Below, piece after piece: positions 23,771-33,176 of a DNA stretch of 64,000 bases. The notes under the pieces were generated by a model, which saw only the letters and a program-made list of their open reading frames with translations, did not search any database and was not told the origin of the DNA. Position numbers and translations under genes: made by a program. This stretch comes from Vicia villosa (lineage: Eukaryota; Streptophyta; Magnoliopsida; Fabales; Fabaceae): the NCBI RefSeq assembly GCF_029867415.1, contig NC_081181.1, positions 119,041,888 to 119,105,887 of the forward strand, read 5' to 3'. The number at the start of each line of letters is the position of its first letter. Positions within the stretch are counted from its first letter, which is position 1.

Positions 23771-24459
23771 AAATTCTATAAAATATAAAAAATTTAGAAA
23801 ATTGGTTTAGCTTGAGAAGCCTTGTTATATATAACTTAAATGCTTAATATTTGATATTTTTCTATTATATGTAGGTCAAGTCAATTCATATTTTTTTATC
23901 ATATTATTTATTATAAATTTTCAAAATTTTTAATTAAATTTTATTAATTATTAAATTTATAATACATTTAAAAGTAGATCAATCTAAATTATAAATTATA
24001 AAAAAATTATGATATATTTTTTTGACAATTTTTTAAAGCAACATATATTTGATATTTATATTTAAAATAAATATAAATTTTTTATTTTGGTTTAGATTAA
24101 GAAGCTTTATATTTATTATTATTATTTTACTATTATTATTAGCTAGATATTATATTATCATTATTAGTAGTGATGGTTTAGTATTATTATATTATTATTA
24201 TTATTTGAGAATTAAAGATTTTTTGTATAAAAGAAAGAGAATTATGATATTAAGATGTAATAGTGTTAATTGAATATATTATTATTATTATTTATAATTA
24301 TGGTGGTCGGTTATTATATTATTATTTTATTATTAGTATTATTATTATAGTTGTTATTATTATTTTACTATTATTATTAGTTAGATATATTATTTTATTA
24401 TTATTATTAGTGATGGTTTAATATTAGTATATTATTATTAATAGTATGGTTTAATATTA

Positions 24460-24905
24460 TTATATTATTATTAATATTATTATTATTTATTTTAATATTA
24501 TTATTAATTGTGATATTGAATTGGAGTTGTTGTGAAGAATTAAAATAAAAGTGATAAAAATTCTAAATTTTAATAGGATGACACATAAGCATTGGGATGC
24601 TAATATGATGCCATGTAAGAATTTGGGTTAGGGTTGTGTCCTAGGTTGTCATCATGACAACCTTGGATTTATATTAAGTAGATTATATTATTATTAATAT
24701 TATTATTATTTATTTTAATATTATTATTAATTGTGATATTGAATTGGAGTTGTTGTGAAGAATTAAAATAAAAGTGATAAAAATTCTAAATTTTAATAGG
24801 ATAACACATAAACATTGGGATGTTAATATGATGCCATGTAAGAATTTGAGTTAGGGTTGTGTCCTAGGTTGTCATCATGACAACCTTGGATTTATATTAA
24901 GTAGA
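24460..24905 (-). repeat. Two tandem 223-bp copies of a Helitron 5' end
   Basis: The segment ending in GGATTTATATTAAGTAGA occurs twice, with that motif at 24665-24682 and 24888-24905, a period of 223 bp and few differences. On the minus strand each copy begins TCTACTTAATATAAATCC, followed by the inverted repeat GGTTGTCATGATGACAACC. Confidence 0.85.
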
Positions 24906-25095
24906 TGTGTTAATGATAAACTTGCGATATAAATTTTTTGACCAATATTTTCTCATTTTTTGTAATTATTAATCGTGTTCCATTACACAAAGTTTAATAT
25001 TTCTCAATAACATTACTGGTACTCTAACTTTTAACCTTAACTTGTGATTTGGAGGTCCAGAAGAAATAATTGTGTTTAAAAATTAAGAAGTTCAA
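24906..25095 (-). pseudogene. Helitron helicase fragment upstream of the C-terminal piece
   Basis: The minus-strand frame reads FLNTIISSGPPNHKLRLKV, then RVPVMLLRNI, followed after a one-base shift by LCNGTRLIITKM. This is the conserved block (LPNHxLxLKVGxPxMLLRNxD, LCNGTRL) before the C-terminal helicase motifs of Helitrons. It continues into the copy at 21742-21516, with the 3.16-kb insert between. An in-frame stop precedes FLNT. Rep endonuclease motifs and Walker motifs are not visible upstream. Confidence 0.8.
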
Positions 25096-25775
25096 TATTA
25101 TTTAAAAAAATTTAAAAAATAATTAAATAATAAATATATTTAATATATTAAATAATTATGAAAAATTAATTAGTTATTATCATGGAGATTTGATGTATAA
25201 AATTTCATTTTTCACAAAATATTATCAATAAAATAGCTTGGAATCTCATATATAAGAATTCTCTCTATAAATATTTTTAATGTCATTTGATCACAAATTT
25301 GAACCTAAGATATATTTAATGTCATTTCATCTTTTTTTCATATAAGATATATTTATGTTAAATACAATAATAATTATTTCTTGAATACAATATATTATTA
25401 TTTATTAAATACAATAACAATAATAAATATATTATTATTTATTAAATACAATAATAATAATAAATTTAATTTATATTAACTTAGTTATGAAGAATAATAA
25501 TAATTATTATAATTTAAATAGTTTACATTTTAAAAACTTAAAAGATTTTATCTAAGTTTCTATTTTATTAATTTATAAATAAAATTCATTGGTGATAAAT
25601 TGAAATAAAGAAAACTTTATAAGTGTATGATTGAAAATAAATTAAAATAAAGAAAAATTCATGCTAATTTTTATTATTAATTAATAAAGGTTATGTGATG
25701 GACAAATGTGCTATATTTGGGCGTTATTACATATATTAAAAAAACGTAAAACACATTAAATTAAAATTATAATAC

Positions 25776-25960
25776 ACAATCAAAAAATATGTAGCATATA
25801 AGAAGAGTAATATAAAATTAAAAAGTATATTCGTATCATATAAGAGATGTTAGGAGAAAATTACAATACAAAATCAAAAAAATATGTAGCATATAAGAAG
25901 AGTAATATAAAATTAAAAAGTATATTCGTATCATATAATAGATGTTAGGAGCCAAGCCAA
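25776..25960. repeat. 95-bp tandem duplication
   Basis: A unit with ATATGTAGCATATAAGAAG and TATATTCGTATCATATAA occurs twice (GTAGCATATAAG at 25791 and 25886) with very few differences. Confidence 0.88.
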
Positions 25961-26202
25961 ATATGAAGACCTACAATCAAATCAAATTGTGTATAATAAC
26001 TCTACAAAATTCATACAACAAATTATGTATTTATATATGTGATTTTAGCTATTAATAAGATAATAAATCTGGTTAGAAAGTGTAACCATAATTTTAGTAA
26101 TTAAAATAGTCATTAAAAACTATAACGTTTTGTAACTACAATAAGTAATTATTATTATAATAGTAACCGAAATATACTAATAATTATTTTTAATATAATA
26201 TA

Positions 26203-26388
26203 GGATAAAGCTAACCTGTGCCCCAAGGGCACATGTTAAGAAACCTAAATATAGTAAATTTGTATTGGAAAACGGAATAAACACATTAATTACAAACTTT
26301 TTATGAAAACAATGCACAATTTTTAAGTAAAAATTTCTACATTTAGTTCTTAACATGTGCCCTTAGGGCACATGTTAGCATGACCCTT
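26203..26388. mobile_element. Short foldback MITE with GTGCCC terminal inverted repeats
   Basis: The left arm has CCCCAAGGGCACATGTTAAG and the right arm CTTAACATGTGCCCTTAGGG, forming arms of about 30-35 bp around a 120-bp AT-rich centre. Each arm itself contains a near palindrome. No transposase. I could not define a clean target duplication. Confidence 0.72.
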
Positions 26389-26669
26389 ATGAATTATAAT
26401 TTTCTATAATATAATTATTTATTAAAGTGTAATTATTTTTTATGACTTTTTAAATTTGTAGTAAATATAGAGAAATAGTTATTAATAAAATATAATCATT
26501 GAATCTATTTTATATTTTAAAAATAAAAAATTTAACCATAAAATATATAAAATTGTAAAATTCATTTTAAAAATGTAACAAAAAAATCATAAATCTAAAC
26601 ATAAAATATTTAGGAAAAAAATAATATTAGTCATAATATATATTTTTTAATAGTTATAATTAATATCAT

Positions 26670-27720
26670 TTACTTTGAAGAAATAATTATCTTTATATTT
26701 TTGAATAGCTATAATTTTTAACTACATTATTATAATAATTTAATATATTTATATTTTATAATTAAATTAAAATTATATGTGGAAAATAATATCCTTTCTT
26801 TTGAGGAATTAATTATTATTATTATTATTGAATAAAGATTTTCTATTAAATAAAAATTTATTAAAGTGTAATTATTTCTTTAAAAACGTAACAAAAAAAA
26901 TCATAAATCTAAACATAAAATATTTAGGAATCAAATAATATTAATTATAATATATAATTTTGAATACTTATAATTGATATCCTTTACTTTGAAGAAATAA
27001 TTATATTTATATTTTTGAATAGTTAAAACTTTTAACTACTTTATTATAAAATTTAATGTATTTATATTTTATAATTAAATTTAAATAATATGTGGAAATT
27101 AGTATGATTTAATTTGAAGAATTAACTATTATTATTTTTATTTTTTAATAAATATTTTCTATAAAATAACATTTAATTAAATTGTATCAAGATTTTTATT
27201 ATTTGTAATAAATACAAATTTATAAAGAAATAGTTATTGATAAAATATAATCATTGAATCTATTTGAATCTATTTTTAATTTTAAAAATAAAAAAATTAA
27301 ACCATAAAATATATAACATTATAAAATGCCATTTCGAAAAACGTATCAAACAAATCATAAATTAATTATAATACATTTATATTTTATAATTAAATTAAAC
27401 GATATGTGGAAATTAATATCCTTTACTTTGAAGAATTAATTATATTTATATTTTTGAATAGTTTTAACTTTTAACTATTTTATTATAATAATTTAATATA
27501 TTTATATTTTATAATTAAATTAAAATGATATGTGGAAATTAATATCCTATATTTTGGAGAAATTATTATTATTACTATTATTGATTAGTTATTAATTTTT
27601 AAATACTTTATTATAATAATTTAATAAATTTATTTTTTATAATTAAATTAAATGTTTTATTATAATAATTTAATATATTTATATTTTATATGATTAAATT
27701 AAAAATATATGTGGAAATAA
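26670..27720. repeat. Diverged tandem repeats in AT-rich DNA
   Basis: The block ATTTATATTTTATAATTAAA followed by ATATGTGGAAATTAATATCC recurs, with variation, near 26746, 27057, 27371 and 27501, and in shortened form near 27625 and 27676. Spacing falls from about 310 to about 125 to 50 bp. It looks like an old local amplification. Confidence 0.65.
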
Positions 27721-27883
27721 TACATTTTGAATTTTAAAAATAGTAAATTTTAACAATAAAATACATATTATAAAAAGCATTTTAAAAAAACATAATAAAC
27801 AAATCAATTATTTTTATTAAGTTGTAGTATATAATTAAATTAAAATGATATATGACACATAAGCATGAGGTTATGTGAAGATG

Positions 27884-27941
27884 ACACATAAGCAAATGCT
27901 AGGGTTGTCATCATGACAACCTTACATTTATATTTACTAGA
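27884..27941 (-). mobile_element. Helitron-like 5' terminal region
   Basis: On the minus strand it starts TCTAGTAAATATAAATGTAA and continues into GGTTGTCATGATGACAACCC, the same layout as the ends at 24905 and 51101. The inverted repeat GTTGTCAT/ATGACAAC is shared by all. Its first bases overlap the CTAG of the adjoining Helitron 3' end, so which element owns them is ambiguous. Confidence 0.6.
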
Positions 27942-27970
27942 TTGTGACCCGCGCGTTGCGCGGTTACTAA
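27937..27970 (-). mobile_element. Helitron 3' terminus with hairpin
   Basis: The minus strand reads AACCGCGCAACGCGCGG, then GTCACAAT and CTAG. A six-pair GC stem with a three-base loop, then CTRR, is the classic Helitron 3' end. It stands out in surroundings that are nearly all A+T. Confidence 0.82.
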
Positions 27971-28665
27971 TCATAAAATGTTTTGTATTTGTTTTTTATT
28001 TTAAATTAAAGATTTTAATTATTAAAAAATTTAATATATTATCATTCAAATAAAATTTAAAATAATATCTAAGTAATAAATTACTTATTTTAAATAGTAT
28101 TGATGGTTGAAATTTTTCCAAAAAAAACTAAATAGGAAAATTTCTTACTACATAAAGATAATCATGACCTTACAATTATAAATGGTTGATAAAAAAAAAG
28201 GACATTTTAAGGAGAAAAATTTATCAATTTACTTTCTTCAAATTTTATGGCATTTATTTGCCTTTGATACTCTTGATTTTAGTTGTTATACTCATATTTC
28301 ATTATCAAAATTATACGCGTAATAACATCTATCTTCATTTCATTTTATAAATCTGCAAAATATATAAATCTTTAACAAAATTTTAATATTAGGAATGAAA
28401 AAGAAATTTTTAAAAAAAATAAGGAAAGAGAAACATTTGTCCATTTACTTTCTTCAATTTTTATGGTATTTATTTGCCTATGATACTCCTGATTTTAGTT
28501 GTTATACTTATATTTCATTTTAGCCAATTGTTCTTGTCATAAGAATTATCTTTCATTTCATTTTACAAATCTGCAAAATATATGAATCTTTAACAAAAAA
28601 ATCAAAATTAGGATTGAAATAGTAAATTATAAAAAATAGATCAATCATATGGTTGATATATAAAA

Positions 28666-29150
28666 GGGTTAAGTATGTTTTTGGTTTCTATAAATACCTC
28701 AAATTTTATTTTTAGTCCCTATTAAAAAAATGACATATTTTGGTCCCTATAAAATTATTATGCACGTAATTTTAGTTCTACTGTTAAACCGATGTGTATT
28801 TTTGAATCATTATTTTACAGACATGTTAAAAATATTATAAAAGTTCCTTGAGATTTGCATTACTTTTATCATTATCTTTTGAAATTTAAAAAGTTCATAT
28901 TTAATTCTTATTATAAAAAATTCTATAATTTGGTAAAAAAATATTTTATAATATTCTAAACACGTATGGAAAAATAATTCAAAATTTTAAAATTTTAAGG
29001 GTAATTAAATAATTTTCAAAATTTTTAAAAAAAGTAGGGACTAAAAATGCATGCATAAAAATTTTATAGGGACTAAAATATATTATTTATTTAATAGGGA
29101 CTAAAAATAAAATTTAAAATATTTATAGGAATCAAAAATATATTTAACCC
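28666..29150. mobile_element. Mutator-like MITE with 9-bp target duplication
   Basis: The left end GGGTTAAGTATGTTTTTGG and the right end CAAAAATATATTTAACCC are inverted repeats. Arms with TTTTTAGTCCCTATTA and TAATAGGGACTAAAAA extend the foldback well inward. The 9-bp sequence TATATAAAA lies on both sides (28657-28665 and 29151-29159). The 485-bp element has no ORF. A 9-bp duplication is typical of the Mutator superfamily. Confidence 0.82.
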
Positions 29151-29295
29151 TATATAAAATGAAAGAAAACATAAAGAAATAATTGAAATTAATGTTGCAT
29201 TTTGCTGCTATGAGTATCTTCCTTTAAATGGAGAATAATATTATAATTTGAGTGAGATATATAAATTGAGAGATAAATGAATGTTATTGTGATTT

Positions 29296-29309
29296 AGTAA
29301 CCGTTATAT
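29296..29309. repeat. LINE-1 target-site duplication, left copy
   Basis: AGTAACCGTTATAT, identical to 31926-31939 after the poly-A tail. It defines the borders of LINE-1. Confidence 0.92.
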
Positions 29310-31844
29310 CTTGCTGACAGGTTAGCTCCCCTCATGCCAAATCTCATTTCTCCAGAGCAGCGCGGTTTTATCCAAGGTAGACACATCAAGGATAGCATAG
29401 CCCTCGCGTCTGAAGCTATCAATCTTCTTGAGTCCAGGTCTTGGTGTGGAAATATTGTTTTGAAAGTGGATATAACGAAAGCTTTCGACACTCTCAAGTG
29501 GTCGTTTCTGTTGAAAGTCTTAAATCAGTTTGGTTTTAACATTACCTTCTGCAACTGGATTCAGAGCATTCTACAGTCAGCTTTTCTGTCGATTTCTGTT
29601 AATGGTTCGCTTAAAGGTTATTTCAATTGCACTAACGGAGTTCGTCAAGGCGATCCGTTATCTCCCCTGCTGTTTTGCTTGGCTGAAGATGTACTCAGTA
29701 GACACATTTCAAATCTGGTTCTTTCGGGGCAGCTAGAGACTATCAAAGCCCCAAACAATGTCAGTGTGCCGTCCCACTCGTTCTATGCGGATGATATCCT
29801 TTTATTTTGCAAAGGTAAACTCTCGAACATTAAAGCGCTTGCCACTGCTTTTATGGAGTACTCCTTGGAGTCGGGTCAAGTTATTAATTGTGAGAAGTCT
29901 TCTATTTTTGGTGGGGCTATGTCGACCTCTAGGATGAATATTTTGATGGATTTTTCTGGTTTCAAGGCGGGATCTTTGCCGTTTACTTACCTTGGCGTTC
30001 CTATATTCAAGGGTCGTCCCAAAGTTTTTCATCTTCAGCCGATAGCTGATAAGATCATCAATAAATTGGCCTCTTGGAAAGGTTCGCTCTTGTCCTTTGC
30101 GGGCAGGGTAGAGTTGGTCAAGTCAACTATCCAAAGTATGCTCACACATTCGATGGCGGTCTATTCTTGGCCAGTTTCGTTACTTAAGATTTTGGAGTGT
30201 GCTTCTAGGAATTTCATTTGGAGCGGAGACACGGCTACGAGGAAAACTGTGACAGTAGCGTGGAAGCATATTTGCAAGCCTTTTTCGGAAGGCGGCTTGG
30301 GTATCCGATCTTTTATTGCGCTGAATGAGGCCAGCAACCTTAGGATTTGCTGGGATGTTTTGAATTCGGAGGAATCCTGGGCTTCTATTCTTCATCGTCG
30401 GATTTTTATAAACAACAGGGTCCGAAAATCTCATATATCCTCTTCTTTATGGACTAGTGCCAAAGGGGAATATGCAAACTTGTCTGATAATTCTATCTGG
30501 CTGCTTGGTAACGGGAAGGATATCCGGTTTTGGTTCGACATCTGGTGCGGCACCACCCCTCTGTTCTTAGATTCTGTCCACTCCTCTTTTAATGACAAGC
30601 TTATGGTGAAGGATTTTATAGAGAACAACTCCTGGAATCTCTCTTCTTGCCCTGTTTCGGATGCTGTTAAAGTCAGAATTCTAAATACCCATATTCCTTT
30701 CGATATACGGCCGGACAAGCGTATTTGGAAGCACGACTCGTCGGGTGTTTTGACTCTTAAACTTGCTTACTCTTTCAAAAGGTCAGTCGGGGTTAAGGTA
30801 GATTGGCATCAGTTTTTGTGGTCCAAATATATTCCTCCGTCCAAATCTTTTACTGCTTGGAGATTATTACTGCGGAAGCTGCCTACGGATGAACAGCTCA
30901 TGAAACGTAATTTTTCCATGCCGTCGAAGTGCTCTCTGTGTGGTACTGTTGACGAGTCAGATCAGCACTTGTTTTTTGATTGTCCATACGCAGCTACTCT
31001 TTGGTCCTGGTTGCGGACTGCTCTACAAACGAACTCTTCCATCTCTTGCTGGAGTGACATATGGAGAATTTCCAATTTTCATTGGTCTAAAAGCTGTAAG
31101 TTTGTTTTTAATGTGGCAACTCTGTTTATAATCAATGCGATTTGGTTAGCTCGGAACAACACTAGATTCAAAGAGAAATTTATCACTGTTTCTTCTTCTA
31201 TTTCTTATATCTCGTCTGCTGTCTCTATTGCCGGAGAAATCTTTTCCGGGCTCGGGCATATTAGCATAACAGATTTTGTGTTACTTAAGTTGTTCAAAAT
31301 CAATATCAAGCCTCTGAATGCTCCGAAGATTATTGAAGTTTTCTGGAAGCCGCCTCCTCGCAATTGGATTAAGATTAATTGTGATGGTGCGTCTATTGTT
31401 AATCCTGGTCCATCGGCTTGTGGTGGTATAGTTAGGAATCACGAGGGCAACTTTTTGGGAGCTTTTGCTTATTTTTTGGGTTTTTCCAACTCTCTCATTG
31501 CCGAACTTACAGGTGCCATGTGTGCAATTGAGTTCGCCAATGAGAAGGGTTGGAACCATCTCTGGTTGGAAACTGATTCTACGGCTGTGGTCTGTGCTTT
31601 CAATCCTCCTTTTGCGGTCCCCTGGCAAATTCGTAATAGGTGGCTTAACTGTGTCCATATTACTAGTAACATGTCTTTTGTAGTCTCTCACATATACAGA
31701 GAAGGGAATAGTTGTGCAGACTCCCTTGCTAACTTAGGTCTTACTATCACTGACTCGACTTTTTATAGCTCTATTCCTCTATTCTTGAGGGCAGATTTTG
31801 TAAAGAATAGGCTTGGTATGCCTTTCTTTAGGTTCTCTACTTGA
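29310..31844 (+). pseudogene. LINE-1 ORF2 C-terminal part (reverse transcriptase, zinc-finger domain, RNase H)
   Basis: Open from the truncation point, with the first Met at 29334. The reverse transcriptase part includes FIQGRHIKDSIALASE, VDITKAFDTLKW, GVRQGDPLSPLLF and the catalytic FYADDILLF, so its active site is kept. A zf-RVT domain follows (PSKSFTAWRLLLRKLPT, KCSLCGTVDESDQHLFF). The last 150 residues are an RNase H with all four acidic residues in context: INCDGAS, AELTGA, ETDSTA, CADSLAN. RNase H marks one branch of plant L1 elements and is absent from LINE-2. There are no frameshifts. Without endonuclease and a natural start it is not an autonomous protein. Confidence 0.92.
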
Positions 31845-31925
31845 TCGAGAGGGTTTTGGTTCGGTCCCCCCTCTCTTGTTATGTTCTGTTTCTTTTTCTT
31901 TAATATAATCTTATTTAAAAAAAAA
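29310..31925 (+). mobile_element. LINE-1: 5'-truncated L1-type retrotransposon with RNase H
   Basis: Flanked by a 14-bp duplication and ending in a poly-A run at about 31915-31925. The open frame runs from the very first base, so truncation occurred during insertion (incomplete reverse transcription) and removed ORF1, endonuclease and the reverse transcriptase start. A short 3' UTR with TTTAATATAATCTTATTT precedes the tail. Confidence 0.92.
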
Positions 31926-32205
31926 AGTAACCGTTATATAAAAAAATAATAATTTTTTTCATTGAATAAGTTATTTATTTTTTTTAACGTAAAAATTTAA
32001 ACATTAATTAAACGTGATTTGATTGAATACTAATAATTGGTGATAACTGATTTTAATTTACTATTATTCTAAAACCGACTTTCGAAATTTGATTGGTTAT
32101 CAAATTTAATCGAGTTTTTAATTATTTGTTGTTTGGTATCCTTATGTTAAAACCATCATTTCTAAAATATTAAATATCTAAAATAGATATTCTAAAAAAA
32201 CCCTA

Positions 32206-32307
<102 letters not shown>

Positions 32308-32490
32308 TTCTCATTCTAAATTTTTTTTGTTTAAAGAAAATTATATTTCTAACATAAAACAATTATATCTTTTATTAAACATATGAGAAGTTATAGGAAT
32401 ATGGAAAGTATAAGGAAATCTAATGTATAAAGAAAATTACATAGTATTTATACCTATTAAATAAGTAAAAATCATGTATTCTTAAAAGAT

Positions 32491-32544
<54 letters not shown>

Positions 32545-32981
32545 TTAATCTCTTATAATTTTAATTTATAAAAATATTAATTAAGAAATTTTTGTAATAT
32601 TTATGGATTTAAATTAAATACATAAAATTTAGTAAATATTTATGTAATTATTTAAAAAACAATGAAATATAAAATAATTTAAAAAATTATTACATTTTTT
32701 ATAAAACATAGGAATATGGAAATTTGTATGGAAATCTAACATATAAAGAAAATTATGTAGTATTTGTATCATTAAATAAGTAAAATTACGTCTTTTTAAA
32801 AGTTATAAATATAAGTTATAACTTATTTAATATCTTATTAATTTACACAATTATTAGTTTTCATAACTTTAATTACCATTACTGTTTATCTAAATACTAC
32901 CAGGGTTTGTATCCCAAAAAAATAATACTATAAGGGTTTATTACTGAAATATTTAACCATTTTGTTTTGACAAAATAAATC

Positions 32982-32983
<2 letters not shown>

Positions 32984-33049
<66 letters not shown>
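32984..33049. repeat. (AT)n microsatellite beside LINE-2 insertion
   Basis: About 65 bp of AT repeat ending just before the LINE-2 target duplication. Confidence 0.93.
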
Positions 33050-33055
<6 letters not shown>

Positions 33056-33070
33056 CTAATATATGATCTT
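33056..33070. repeat. LINE-2 target-site duplication, copy beside the tail
   Basis: CTAATATATGATCTT, matching 48539-48553 at the 5' end of the element. It lies directly beside the poly-T (minus-strand poly-A). Confidence 0.85.
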
Positions 33071-33176
33071 TTTTTTTTTGGAAAAGAAAACTTTCATTAC
33101 CAAAAACGTTAATTACAAGGCGATCCATAGGACCCTGCCAAACCAGCAAAACTATAAAAAAAAACCAGACCCTCTA

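Larger units (their letters stand above)
21743..24905 (-). mobile_element. AT-rich insert in the helicase gene with Helitron-like 5' terminus
   Basis: A 3.16-kb insert separates two pieces of one helicase gene. At its right border the minus strand starts TCTACTTAATATAAATCC after an A, a Helitron-like 5' end. The left border has no CTRR end. The interior is extremely AT-rich with many ATT/TAA runs and no credible ORF (24049-24273 plus is low-complexity). A 24-bp duplication flanks it, which Helitrons do not normally make, so the mechanism is open. Confidence 0.5.
25096..27883. other. AT-rich Helitron interior without genes
   Basis: More than 80% A+T by eye, with no credible ORF. It includes a 95-bp tandem duplication, a foldback MITE and a series of diverged repeats, listed separately. 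It lies between a Helitron-like 5' terminus (27941) and the helicase pseudogene, so it is probably the decayed interior of that Helitron. Confidence 0.55.

Noticed and set aside
24049..24273. Hydrophobic 74-codon frame resembling a membrane peptide
   Set aside because: Encoded by ATT/TTA-rich low-complexity DNA; Leu and Ile come from the repeat, with no start or homology support.
32928..33149. Frame with alternating Ile-Tyr residues
   Set aside because: Translation of the (AT)n run beside LINE-2.
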